A stretch of DNA of 64,000 bases from NCBI GenBank assembly GCA_033439765.1, contig JAULSN010000005.1, positions 2,929,001-2,993,000 on the forward strand, given 5' to 3'. The position numbers were made by a program, and so were the translations under genes. This DNA comes from Lasiosphaeria ovina (lineage: Eukaryota > Ascomycota > Sordariomycetes > Sordariales > Lasiosphaeriaceae). How positions within the stretch are numbered: position 1 is the stretch's first letter; each line of letters begins with the position of its first letter. This document shows positions 24,101 to 37,088 of the stretch, piece by piece. The notes beneath the pieces were generated by a model. That model saw nothing but the letters and a program-made list of their open reading frames with translations, did no database searches and had not been told where the DNA came from.

Positions 24101-26564
24101 GACGGGACGATGGGACAGCAAACTGAAGTGGATGAAACCTGGGCTGCGCTCGAAACTCACGGCCCCCAAGCCCCCAAAACTCTCTACACACAACTATCAA
24201 CTACCCGCCCGACCTTAGGCGCCGAGCTGGGGCAGCATCGTGCCTCACCTCAATCATCTTCATCTCACTCACCACCTGAATGGACTTACAAGCCTCCTTT
24301 ACCTCCAGCTACCTACGGGACACTTGGACTCGATACATGCAGGGGGCTGTACTGCACTGCACGACTGCGGTCAACCAAACCCTACTCCGTACTTCATATC
24401 TTACCTTAATTCAGAATCAGGATAGGCCAAGCCGGAAACGCTCCTATTTGATCCAACTCGGAACCAGCCAAATGCGCAATAGGGTAACGTTAGGGCTCCT
24501 CTACTACAACTACAGAGTACCTCGCTGGCTGGCACCAGCCATCGGGAGATGCTCGCAACTCCCAACACATCCCCCGGAAGATCCTTCAATGCGCCCGTTG
24601 ACTGCATACGCCTTTCCCTTTGCCTTTACCTTGCTGCTGGCCGTCGTGGCACTGCAGCAAAATGTTTCCTATAATTAGGTGTCGCTTGCTAGTGAAGGTG
24701 CCGGTCCCGCTCGGTGCTGGCTAACATGGCGTCCACGTTTCGTGTCGTCGCCAGTATCTGATGATTTTCGAGGCTTGGCCCAGATCGGTGGTCCCGGCCA
24801 GGGTCCCGTCGAGCACGGCTGCAGCCAGTCAGCCGCCAGTATCCGGCCTGCTGATGCCCATTCGGCCGCCTATGGCAAATCAAAAGAGACCAACTTCCTA
24901 CTTGCGCCTGCTCTGCTCTGCTCTGCCCGGCTCTGCTTCATTCTGTCAGGTCTGTTCTGCTCTGCTCGTCGAGTCAACCCCCGCCGGCCTCGAGAACACG
25001 AGCAGAGTCACAAGAGAAACCTGTCATCATCGTGCATGAAAACGTCCATTCTACACCGCAAGACCAAGTTGCAAACCAAACAACCACAGAAAATCGAGGA
25101 AATCACTGATCTGGAGGTAGCTGCATGCCATGCATCCGGGCACACTGTCCGATTATGCCAGGCTGTCGTGACGCAGGCCACACTCTGGCAACACACTGGC
25201 TCTTGTTATTACGATAGATCTGGGGCACCGGGGAATGCTCGGCGTGCCTGCGTCGTGCAACAGTCACATATGTGACGGCGACTATGATAGGCAGGACTGA
25301 CATCCGGCCGAGTGTGCGCCAGTTGTGTTGTCCAGTCGCTGCACCCCCGAGCCAATTCATTGCTCGCTAGTCTCCGCGCTATGTTTCTCACGGCCCCTCG
25401 TCCCAAGGCCGGATCGGAGCTGGTCGACGAGAGCAAGGGCGGACGAGAATGAGGGTGTACATACTGTACCGGTACGGACCAAGGTCTCGTACAACGCTCA
25501 GAATTCCCCATAGGGGAACTCCGTATCCGTAACTCAACACAGCTGAGAGAGGCGGCTGTGAGCTGCACGGTTTGGCCCAGGCCGAGGCAATAAGGGAAAC
25601 TACTAATACTCGGACGGCGCTATCCCGGATCTTAGGTGCAGTGCTCCTAAGTACAGTGCACCGCTTTCGCGGCCTCGATGCCGTCAGCAAAATACATCGT
25701 GGAGGCTTGTAGAAGCCGACACATGTTTGAGGTGCCGTCCTCGGTGCGGTCCGTACGGGAATAATGACACATTTGACAGCATGGCTCAACGGTTGCAACT
25801 CATCCATCAAGCAACTCACCACCAACAACAGCCGTCCGAGGTGGATACAGTAGAATCTCGCACTGTGTGTCGACCTCGTTGTCTGCAACAACGGGCATGG
25901 GCGGTGTTCCGTCCGTTTTAAGCATCAACATCCGTCGACCACGCACACCCGATTTGTTTCTTGTGATTCAGTCGAGGACATGCGGCCGGAGGGTTGCCAA
26001 GAACTAGAGGGGCAACGCTCACTGATGAGAGAGTCTATCCCCAAGACTGAAGATCGTCGGCTATCTGATCCGTCTTGCTCGACGAGGAAACACAGCGGCC
26101 AGCGGCCAGACGAAACTTTTTGGCAGCTGACCGAGATTCAAAGACTTTGTTTCAGTCGATTGATTAGGAATGTGGAGGGCTGGTCTGTGACCAAAAGAGG
26201 CAGGCCTTGATATGCAGCCAACTGTGTTGTCCGATCTGCATGCTCACCGCAAAGGTCAAAGAAACTGAGGAAACGGGTCGGAAGCGATGCGATGATGCCC
26301 AACAGACCTGCCCGCGGCATGCAGGGCAGCCAGATAGGCAATATCTTGCAGATCCGACCAGCCTAACACCCTAGTCAGCATATAGGGACCGTGGAAGTCA
26401 AGACACAGAGAGCGGGGTACGAGACAGTGGAGGAGAGGGAAACCAGCCGTCGACGCTGGACCGAGAGTCTCAAGCATTGCGTGTTCCGGCCACACAGTCA
26501 GTCACCAAGGTCTCTCTGGACATCCGTCCGTCTGCGCACAACAGCCAAGTTCCGGATCTGACTA

Positions 26565-26602
26565 GCCTGGGCCTGGGCCTGGGCCTTGGCCTGGGCCTGG
26601 GC
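26565..26602 (+). repeat. Hexanucleotide tandem repeat (CCTGGG)n
   Basis: About six tandem CCTGGG-type units with one internal variant (CCTTGG). The unit is hexameric, so it gives an open Leu-Gly frame, but there is no other coding evidence around it. Confidence 0.85.
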
Positions 26603-29600
26603 ATAGGCTTTGTGTGCTTCAATATTGTCGCGGGAGCTCAAGAGCTGGATGGGTTACATAACGCGACAAGTAGCCAAAAAGGGGTGTTTGATTGAAATCC
26701 ACGCCCGGCCCGTGGTCGGACGGACCTGGCCGGGTCCGCAGCATTCGGATGCGGGGCAACAGCGGAACACACACGGGGAAATCGCACAGCCGAACCCCGC
26801 GGAGCCACCGCCCCAATCGACAACCCGTTGACAAAGACTGGTGGCTTGCCGTGGGGCGCAGATTTACACAGCGTATCGGTACGAGAACTGGTATCCGTAC
26901 ACAAGGTACATACCAAGATGGTATACTCCGTATAGTATAGGTATCCATGCCAGGCAAGGTCGGTATGTATTGTACAACAGACGGGGTTGTTCCGAGGGCG
27001 ATGATCGACATACTAGGCCTTCCAAGACACGAACCAATGGGCTCTTGCACAGGACGGCGACAGGCGAGACAGGTTGTTCGCTTCAACGGCTCCGTCAGAG
27101 CTATTTCACGGGCGGGAAGCATCCAGCCGTAACAAGAGATGCCAGCCAACGGACATGACTGTCTTGGTCCAAACGATAATGCTCAATGAGCAAGGATTTC
27201 GGGTCGGCGTATATTGGTTGGGGAACAGCCCGCTGCATTGGGCCATGCAGCGCTTTTTCGTTTATGGAGAAATCAAACTTTCGCTTCTCAGGGCGGACAA
27301 GACAACTCGAGCTGATAATGCTGCGTCTGGTACCCGTATTGTCACGAGGACCGGGCCCGACGAGGGCAGCAGCTCAAGGCTCAATGCTCGTGTGCCCGTT
27401 TCGAACCGACGCGCGCGCGGGAGGCCTTCGAATGGGCTTCTCCTGCAGCAGAAGACTTCTAGAAGCATGGCATGGCCCGATCTTACTACGCTACAACTGC
27501 CATCTCTACACAGTGCATGCATGATGCTGGCCGGCTAGTGCCTAGCGCAGTCAGCACCAGCCTTGGAGTACCGGCCGTCCAGTACCAGGCAAATGGACCA
27601 GCGTCCGGTTCGTTGCTTTCACTTACGGGTTTCCCCACAGCTCGCGAAATAACCCGGCCTCGAGTCACGTCAAAAAGCGAGGGCAACGGTTTCTGCGGGC
27701 CGCGACACCCTAGCACAGGCCTTAGACGTGGTAATAAAACACCGAGGTGAACACCAGCACACTGGGCCACAGGGCCATCATCTGTCAGTCAAACACGACA
27801 CGGGCGCACATGTGTCGCCCGCCATCGTATCCCATGCAATGGATCCCAGACAGCCAGCAAGTCTAGCGATGCGGTGCGCCCAACTGAAAATAGATGCCGT
27901 CGTGCAATCATGGCAGCCATGCTTCTCCGTTCGCCCTCTCGCTCCCTCCCTCTGTGTCTCCCGTTTGAGGTAGAAGCGAGGTTTACAACTTCAGACGTTT
28001 ATTTAGAACTGACATCATCATCGAGAGCTGCATGCAGTAAGTATACTGACCTGACTGCAGTGCTGATGGCCCCTCCACCGCCAAGGCCGAGAAAAGTATT
28101 AACAATCCAAGAATAGGTAAGGTAGGCAGCTTACCGGTTAACTTGCATTGCATGAATCCGTGGAACAGTGAGGTTTGTACGACCCGAAGGGACCGTTTCC
28201 AGCCACGACTTGTGTGAATGCGTGGCCCTTTTTCGTCCTCCCCACAATCGCCTTATTGCTTACCGTCGTCGATAGGCATCATGAGAAACGGCACAGGGCT
28301 CGCAGCGGGCTATCGCGGGAGTTTGACGGTCAGCTATGACACTGTCGCACCAATCCCTCGGCAGAACGGAGCAGCACCACCCACCCGGCGATGGATTTTC
28401 ATTCACAACGAGACCTCCTTTTTCGGGGTGTGGTTTGATATTGATGGATCCCGGCCTAGTAAGGGCGATCCAGCCTGAGAGGAAAACGGTTGTTCTTGGG
28501 GGCAACGACCGCAGAGCCGTCCATCCGCCCGCACACCTCAGCAAGGTGACAGCAATACTAAGGGACAGCCTGAAAGTACATACCTTAAGCACCTCACAGC
28601 ACGTGTAGGTGAACGTATTGTATGGAGTACCATACTTGGCATACAGTGCTGACGGCCCGCCTCGCACACTCGTGAGATGACCCCTTTTGGGTTCCCCCCC
28701 CCAATCTTTGGGACTGGCTGGCTGGGCTGATGTACTCGGTACTTGATGCCTGGCCCAGGTCCCGGATACCTCCGCCCGTCGTACCTTACCTGATGGGGCG
28801 AGGACTCAGCTTCACTTTTCTGTTCCTTGCAGGTGCCACACGCCCAAACGGGACGCTAACCTTTTTTCTCTCTTTCAAGGGTTGGATGGTTCCTGCATTT
28901 AGCCCCCAGCAAACCACCACGCAGGCGACAGGGATCCTACAAGAGGGAAAAGGGACAAGAGACCAGCGATGGGGGCTCGCTGAAAAATGTGGAAGAGAGA
29001 AAAAGAGAGCTATCTGCGGGATCACCTTCCTTCATCGACCATCCCGTCCGCCCTTGTTTTACACGAGAAGATATCGTCATTGTGTGGACGTCGCCGTGGC
29101 AATTCCGAGAGACCTTATCTTGAAACAGGAGAAGCTTTGCAAATCCCACTTTTTTCCCTCCCCCATTCGTTACGCTCAAGTCCAAGAAAACCCGAGAGGG
29201 CAGCAATTCGCAACCATTGGGTCCCGAGGTTTACCAGACACGAGGCCTATATCCCCCCTCTTCCTCCTGCACTGTGATGCTGTCGCGTGATTTCTCAGGC
29301 AGCGGTTCAGGAAAGATTCCCATTCATCCGCGGCACAGCCAGTCAGAGTCCGGCATATGGGTCCAGGACCGGCGGAGCTGAAGATCTCCCATGGAACGCG
29401 ATGCATTCGTGCCTCATCATGTGATGGGTACCTTACTCACCTAACCTGAGAGCCTGGCGTGGGAGGCTTTTCTCCCTCTGCAGCCCCGGATTTGGGAATC
29501 GCAGTCGCAACGCAAACGCAAGCATGTGAGGCAAAGGTACGAATACATACCTTATCAAGATGCCCAAGGGCCAAATGTATTGCACAGTATCCGTACCTAG

Positions 29601-29965
29601 GTACTTGGTAAGGCAGAGAGAGGGGGCTTCTTGGTGTCGGGGAAATGTGCCTCGGTCGCCAGTCACGTCACGCCTGGGCAGTTGTAAGGCAAGGTAGCTG
29701 CCCAACCCTTTCTCTCGCCTAGCCTCGCCTCGCCTCATCGCGTCGTCATCTCCGTCCAGTCGCGCTGTTCCTGAGTTGTCATTCCGGCCGCAATCACGCG
29801 TCAGTCAAGACTCAGGCGCCCTACTGAGTACCTGCCTGCCTTGCACAGTTCAGGTTCGCGCAACGACACCAACGGGGAGAACAACAGGCTGCTCGGTTAA
29901 GTTGTCTCACTCTTGACAAAGCCATGTCTTGAGCATGATATGTATGTCTCTCTCCGTCTCTCTCC

Positions 29966-30012
29966 CATGTCCATGTCCATGTCCGTGTCCGTGTCCAAGT
30001 CCATGACCATGT
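29966..30012 (+). repeat. Hexanucleotide tandem repeat (CATGTC)n with variants
   Basis: About eight hexamer units CATGTC, CGTGTC, CAAGTC and CATGAC. They translate as alternating Asp-Met/Thr on the minus strand, but no gene is supported. Confidence 0.85.
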
Positions 30013-31490
30013 CTTCCAGCCACGTCGGCACAGATGTATATTTCATTCCGGATTGAACATGCTGGCGCGGCACATCACTTTTGACCAGACAAGTCATTAA
30101 TCCTCATTACGATTTTTCAAGATTCGCGAACAGCATAAGAATCGCGCTAGTCAGCCGGCCGGCCCCCCTCGTCGTCCCTAGCAAACGCAACGCACTTGGG
30201 ACTGTTCTCTGGACACAGTGCAGTACCAACAACCCAAGCCGCCCACCCAGGATGTCACCAGTCACCCAGTAAGCCAGGCCTAACCCCCGGCCCGCGAGTT
30301 TACTATGTAAAGGTATGTGCAGTTACGGGATACCTTGTCTTGCCTGCACTGTCAACGGTCGTTTGAAAGGCCAAATCCCTAGGAACGAGCCCTAGGAAAC
30401 GGTGTTGGGAGGGAAGGTGGGGCGTTTATTCCTATCAAGGTGCACAGTCAGGCCCACAACTCTGCTTGGTCTGGCGGGAGCTCAGATCCAAATTTCCAGA
30501 AGGGCCCAACAGAACGATTGGGATTTCGCTCTCTCGGGTCTCCTTCCATGATCCATAGCGAATCTCTCTGGGGCCCTGGAGGCTGGGAGGGACCGAGAGC
30601 GAGCGAACGCGATACTAGGCGTGGATGCCGCCCGGCCGCCCGCACGCGTCTAGGCTCGATTTAGAGAAGCGCGCCACGAAAGTTGCCAGGTTCAACTTTT
30701 TCAGGCCCTTGAATTTTGAAGGTTTGCGATTGCTCGCTAAACAACACCACCCTTGCCATTGAGATTGAGATGTTTTTTTTTTCTTCTTCTCATTCAAGTA
30801 GCTCTAGGTGTTCCTCAGGCTCTTCAGCTCAACCCTGAATGTGTGCTGACTGTTTTCTACGCTGCGAGGCGCATGACAAGTATGTTACGACGCCTCGTGA
30901 GAATGAGAGAGGTTAGCAAACAGGCCAAGATCTTCTTACTAGGGGCTTCTTCAGAAGTTCAGGTCAGCCAGGTTTCGAAAAAGCCACTTGGTGGCGCGCG
31001 CGCGCGACTACACTACTAGTTCCAAGCAAGGCGTTTTGGGCCGGGGGGGGGGGGGCTGGTTGGCTTCTTTTCCTCCCACCGAACGAATTCTTCCAGAAGC
31101 TTTTTCGAAGCTTGCGTGGAAAATGGTCCTCGGGACCCGTCTCCCCGGCCAGGCTCCACCTGTGGCTTCTGTAACACAAGCGCGGGCGTTGGGACGCCCG
31201 GGGGGTGGGGGGTTAGCGAGCCCACAAATCAGCGCCATACTCGCGCCCTAGGCTAGGAGCTGAAAAGAGGCGGAAGAAAATGCCAAGATGAAAACGTAAG
31301 AAGCTGAAAGATAGAAAAAGCAGGCCAGGCCAGCGCGGGCAGGCAAAGTTTCGAAGGAAAGGGTTTTTTAAATAAAAAAAAACAGCAAAACCACGAGGGG
31401 GATATGGAGACTTCTCCACTGCGGGCCCCGTTTTGAAGGGCGACGGTTCACGGTTCGATGCCATGCCCCATGTATGTACATACATACCTA

Positions 31491-31582
31491 GCAACTGCCT
31501 GCAAAAATGGGGTGTGCAAGCAAGCCGTGAACAAGCCGCAACAGGGGCCTTAAACCTGCACACCCGATTTTTGCACAGTTGC
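31491..31582. mobile_element. 92-bp inverted-repeat element (MITE-like)
   Basis: The left arm GCAACTGCCTGCAAAAATGG continuing into GGTGTGCA is mirrored at the right end, whose complement reads GCAACTGTGCAAAAATCGGG then TGTGCA. The element is bounded on both sides by CTA (31488-31490 and 31583-31585), a possible target duplication. The interior shares the words CAAGCAAGC, ACAAGCCG, AACAGGGG and CTTAA with the diverged copy at 55838-55948. It has no coding capacity. Superfamily is not determined. Confidence 0.55.
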
Positions 31583-31954
31583 CTAGGTAGGGTAGCTTGC
31601 TTGACCCGAGGAGCAATCCATGAGATTGCTCCGTCGTGGTGCGTGAGCGTCGTCCAAACTTGACTGGGTCTACTACACTAGGGCGGCGAAACCGGCAAAC
31701 TACTCCTAGGTAGGTATTGCAAGGCGGAAAGCTTCCCCGGGGGCGTGCCCTGGTGCTGTGTGTGGCCCGTCTTGGCCATGCGCTCCTTCCTCATTGCCAA
31801 TTAAAATAATACAAAGAAAAGAAAAAGAGATGAGAAAAACGGAACCTTTTTTGACTCTTTTTTTTTCTTCTTTTATTTGGGGTTTCTTCAATCCTGGCTA
31901 TGATGACCCCCGGGGGATGGGAATGGGGATACCGTACCGGGGGCATGGTTGAGG

Positions 31955-32012
31955 ATGTGCGTGCGTGCGTGTGCGTGCGTGTGCGTGCCTGCGTGCGTGC
32001 GTGCATGCGTGC
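31955..32012 (+). repeat. (GTGC)n microsatellite
   Basis: Degenerate tandem GTGC units with occasional CCT and CAT interruptions. They form an artificial Cys/Val/Arg-rich open frame. Confidence 0.85.
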
Positions 32013-32170
32013 GCCGTGCATTTGGGCGCTCGCTCGTCTTTTATCTTGGTGGAGCTTTCCCTCCTCTCTCTCTCTCTCTCGGCCACTGAGGTTTGGATGC
32101 GGAGTGTGCTCCGTCCTCGGTGCAATTGGGCGACGACGGCTTTCTTTTTTTCTTTCTGTCTATTCCCCTG

Positions 32171-32196
32171 CGACGCGACGCGACGCGACGCGATAC
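32171..32196 (+). repeat. Pentanucleotide repeat (GCGAC)n
   Basis: About five tandem GCGAC units in noncoding sequence, followed by a short (CAGA)n tract. Confidence 0.8.
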
Positions 32197-35100
32197 AGAT
32201 TACAGACAGACAGACAGAGAAAAGAAAGATCGTCTGTGTGTCCCATTTTACTAGCCAGTAGCGCTATAGAGCAGACGGACGCTACGGCATTATTACTCGG
32301 GGACCCGGCAAGACTATTTATTCACAAGAGAAACTTGAATTGAAGCGGAAAAGAGGATCTATTTCCTATTTGCTTGATATTGTGGGGTTCGGCTCATTGT
32401 CGACGTTCGACCCGTGGTTCCGCATTCCGCATTCCGCATTCTGCCTTCTCCTATTCCGTGCTCCCCAGCTTTTCCCGCCATTGTGTGTGTGGTATAAAAT
32501 GATGGTTGGGAAGGCGGGATGGGAGAACCGTATTGGGAACTGCGGAGGCGGGTTGAAGAAAAAGCTGGGGAAAGGAAACCTGAGTTGGATTGGAAAAAGA
32601 TTAAAAGGGAGGGAAGAGAAAAAAAAACACGGGTCGCAAATTTGGCCGGCCCGTTTGGGGAGGGAGACGGGACCCGCCAGCCCGATCTGACTGCTACATT
32701 ACCTTCGCGGTTGTAATGTCGCAGTCGAGCTTGCAGCCGTTATATGTGCAGTGCAGTGCAGTGGACGTTTACGAAGTTAGGCCTAGTGCGTATGATACAT
32801 CACTACGCGTTGCCGGATTAAGGCTCTTGGAGATCTCTCTCCCCTGCCCAGTATCTATCATCTTAGACGCGGCAGCTGGGCCGTCTCTCGCGTCGTGCGT
32901 CTGACTCTGCGAGTGAGTGAGAATCTGGAGGAAGAAAAAGAAGAAGAAGAATGGAAGGTGGCAGGCAAGAACTGAGGGGAAAAAAAAAAAGGAAGGCACT
33001 GCTGCTGTTCCTGGTCGTTGTCAAAGCCATGATCTGATTTCCAAAATCCCGCCCCGGCTTCCTTGTCCGGCACTGGCCCAGACTCGGACAGCCAACGCAC
33101 AGACACACACAGGTTTTGTGCTGTCTTGTCTCTCTTTTTCCCTTACCATCTGGCAATCTTCTCTTCCCTGTATACGCGTATTGTGAGTGATGAGAAGGAG
33201 AGTGTGTACTGTGTACTATGTAAGCTTCACGTCCCGCACACCGATAACCCTTTTGTTTGTTTCTTGCTTTTTGACCTGCAATAACGGGCCAGACGGCACG
33301 AAGGGGAGGGGAAGGCAGACGAGGGAGAAAAAACGCCATGGCGCAAATGGCGCTCGGACTAGTTTCTGATGTTCTCTGCCATATCTGCCGGAGATACGGG
33401 TAACCAAGGTGTGTCTAATAACGAGAGAGAAAAACGCGCATTCTCTAGGTACGTTCGTATTTTCACCCGAATAAGTAATCCCCGTATATTGACACCAACA
33501 AAACGGTTTCTTATCGACAACAGCTCCTTCTTGCCATAGAACTTTTTTTTCCCCGCGATGGCACTAAGAACAGAAAGAAGGAAAAAAGCCCGTTTGGTGG
33601 TGGTGGCTCGTGGGTCACATCGAGACAATCCGCCCGTGAGAATCCAACATGAGCCCATTTTTCCTCGTTTTTTTCTATGCCGGTGAGCGCGAGGGTGGTG
33701 GTCGCGGTCGGGGCCGCTGGGGGGGTGAAGGGGTGGATGGTCGGTGAGCAAGGTCAAGGTCTGACCGACACCCTCCCATTCCCATCGAATGCCCATCGAA
33801 CGAGTGCCCACCCCCGGAATATCAGAACCCTCGGACCCAACCAGAACCAGCCAACCCGTCTGACTTTTAACGGAACCTCCCCCCTGCTGTTGCGTTGCCC
33901 GACGCCCTGGTGCCGGCGGCATGAAACTGGTCTGACATCGATTGTCGACGGAGCACCAACCTGGACAACGAACTGCCCTCGCCCAACCGGAGCTTGCTCC
34001 GGTCTGAGCCTCTGAGCCTGGCCACTTCGGGCCGCGCCTAGTAATAATACGCTACTGTATGTACCTGCATACCGTCATACCTACTGGCCGTTGGGTGGCT
34101 GAAGGAGTGGATGGCGATGGAAAGCACGGGAGGAACGAGTTGGGCACAAAAAAAACAAGATTTCTTGATTTTTTTCCCTCCATGCTTACTGGGCTGCAGA
34201 TAGAAGAACATGTTTTGGTGGTTGGTGTTTGACGGCATCGCCGTCGTTTCTCTCTCTAAACAACAATTGAACCATGTTGACGGGAATCGGTCCGTCTGGG
34301 TGCATTGCAGGTGCCTATAGAGGGAAGGGAGTAGACTATTTGGTACGGATATACCGCTGGGGACCTAATGCCTAGATTAGGTAGGTCACCGTTTATCGAT
34401 GGCGACGGCGACGACGACTATCTCGCCGTCGTCTGGGACCTCTGTTTCAAACTCCATTGTTCCTTGCCGTGGTCACTGTCTGCCTGAGTAAGGGACACAC
34501 ATACACATATACACGAGCACGTAGGTCAGAGGCAGTCAGCTATCCGGGTGCTTTATCATCTCCAGAGACGGAAAATCAAACCACTGTAAGTCATCTTGTT
34601 TTTTGTTTTTTTTTTTTAAAAAAAATGATCTCTTGCCGAGGTTATCGTGTGTGTTCAACTCTTAGCCACCTGCCGTGTTCGACCACATGTTTCCGTGGTT
34701 GCTTCGTCATCGCCTCACATCTCATCAAAAATGTCGACGACGGGAGAGGGAGGAGTCGAGAGGGGTCCATGGAATTGTCTGGCCCGAGTAGAAATATCCA
34801 CCTGCCCTAATAGACAAGACTGCCCGGCGTGTTTGTGCTATTTGTTGCTTTATCATCGCCAGCGGTGGGTTGAAACAAAACAGGGAGGCATGTCGCTGCT
34901 TCTCTCTCCCTTGTTTAATATTATCTGGTCCAAATCCCCGAACTACCTAAAGTGCCGAACGGTGAGGGGTGAGAGAGGTTAATAAGCACAGAAAAGACAG
35001 CTGCGCCGGTTTGATGACTACTACATGTTGAAGGCTGGCAGTTTTGGCGTGCTTACATGTTCCCGTCGCTCCAGGCGTGAGGGTGCGACGACGACATCAC

Positions 35101-37088
35101 AGCGGAGGCATGGCCGTACATACGGCAATACACATTGGATAGCCTACACCATTCGGCTATCTAGTCAGTACGATTGTGGTTCCATATTGACAGTACTAAT
35201 ATAGTTTGTGTGCGTTATGAAGAAAAGGGGGCACAGCTTCTACCATGGGCAGTCGATGCAAGATAACCGAGCCTTGGTCGACGAGGAACGGCTGCTCCCT
35301 CGACAATACATGGTGTGCAAGGGAGAACCGAGGAATACATGGCGATTCGACTCTATACTAGTCTTTTGAAGGGCGGGTTTTTCCGGCGCTGAAATGACAC
35401 AGAGATAATAACAAAAGAGAAATATTATCACCATACCACAAGCCATCGAGGTACGTGAGGAAGATATATAAATATACACTAACAACCCGTAACTGTAGTG
35501 TCACCTCAGAAACAACCAGTATGACTACCTGCCTGCATGAAACGGTCTCTCGCCGACGAGCAAGATATACCCAAGCCGACACTCGCGAGAATCAGCGAGG
35601 CAGGACGGTGGCCGGTTTATCGTGCCTGTCAAACCAAGTTACATTCAGAGGAGCTCGCCCAATTCACTCGTAGACTACTAATAGCAAACGCCCAAGAGAC
35701 TCCCAGAAGTTCGGGGGGAAACCTGCCATCTTGCTCGAAGAGGCTTTATGTCTGGGACACGTCGTTGGTCGACATCCCCTGTCCAAGTTCAGCTCATCGA
35801 GAAAAGTGTATGTAACCCAAACCGTTCCCCTGGGTGAAAGAAAGTCCGGGACGGTTCGCAATCCAAAGTATAGAGGCACGCCAAGGAAAAACACTGAAGT
35901 ATTCTAGCATATGGATATACAGAGATGGTATTCCGACACCATGCTTACTTCCCCCGCGAGACCAGGAAGAACACTCACTATACAGCCACCACACCTTTGA
36001 ATGTACAACGGTGATGAATTATAGCACGTATCTCGTTTGAACAGACGGAACATCAATACAACCCGTATCTCTGTTATGGATCAACACCGAGCAAGTTCTC
36101 CCTTCTAACGGAGTCGACAAACTACCAAATAAATGGACTTGACACAAACCCATCTTTCGACCATGATAACCCCCCTCTACAGACCAACAACACACTCGGA
36201 GAACAACAACACATACAACACTTCACCTTCACAAACTACCCAGGACCGCACACACACAGAGAGAGAGACGAGGGACAATATTACGTTAAATGCTGAATGC
36301 AACCCGTAATAAAAAGAGTATCCATTTTTGTTTTTCTTTCCCCGCCAAGCCACACACACACAGCGCCCCCCAGAAAAAGAAAGAAATTGTAGCTGTTCAA
36401 TCGCTATCCTCTCTCTCTCTCTCTCAAAAAAGGAGGACTCCCAAGTTTCGCCGAGCAAGCTGCCACACCTCTTCAGCACGGCACTCCCCCCTCCAAAAAA
36501 CGACATGCTGAGAAGTCTAAAGCTCAATAAGTGATAAATACAGTTTTCGCAATAAAAAAGCGAAAAAAAAAAGACCCCGATGCCCGCAACCCCCCAACCA
36601 AAACCTTGTCCCCGATGATCCGATGCCATGTCCGATTTAAACGCCAAGCTACGAGACTGAAACAAAAAAGAAAAAGAATATAAAGTGAAAAGAACTCCGA
36701 GCATAGGGGGTGGGGAGAGATAAGAGGGAGCCCGGATAAATATATGAATTACAGCACGGGGACGACAAGACGTCTGGGTAGAGTTATCGACTCTCTTCTC
36801 CCTTTTCCCCGTCTCTCCTGCACGCCGTGCTTCGACATGAGAAAAAGCCCCCGTGCAAAACCACACCCCACCCAAGTCAGCCAGACAGTTCTCTTGGATC
36901 TCAAGGGTCTGCTGGTGGTAGATCCAGAGGCCCTTCTCGGCCGAGGTGGGGTGTTAACATCTTGTACCGCTGTAGCCAGCGCGTAACTACAAAGTCGAAG
37001 CCCGCACGACGAAAGCTACCCCGAGCCCGTATTTCAATGCAGTTGGTTATATGACATCTGTTCGTCATCTTTTTGTGATCTCCCCGAT

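Larger units (their letters stand above)
12527..37088. other. 24.5-kb region without a recognised conserved gene
   Basis: No frame in this interval shows the GC3-rich codon use, family motifs or spliceable continuity seen in the neighbouring genes. The longer open frames (15081-15881 plus, 36177-36875 minus, 17872-18480 minus) consist of homopolymer or simple-repeat translation. Base composition is balanced rather than AT-rich, so this is not a classic RIP-degraded isochore. It holds numerous microsatellites, poly-A and poly-C runs, long CT- and T-rich stretches, four copies of the 9-mer TACGGAGTA or its complement, a 92-bp inverted-repeat element and one weak small-ORF candidate (listed separately). 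It may contain long UTRs, noncoding transcripts or lineage-specific genes that cannot be seen by eye. Confidence 0.5.

Noticed and set aside
26565..30012. Hexamer repeats as a CRISPR-like array
   Set aside because: Units are contiguous, 6 bp long and lack spacers; these are ordinary minisatellites in a eukaryotic genome.
31436..31466. tRNA-like B box (GGTTCGATGCC)
   Set aside because: Flanking bases do not form a proper T arm or acceptor stem, and no A box lies at the right distance.
36177..36875. 232-codon minus-strand open frame
   Set aside because: Mostly translation of CT and A-rich tracts (Phe/Ser/Arg-rich), with no family resemblance or matching exon structure.
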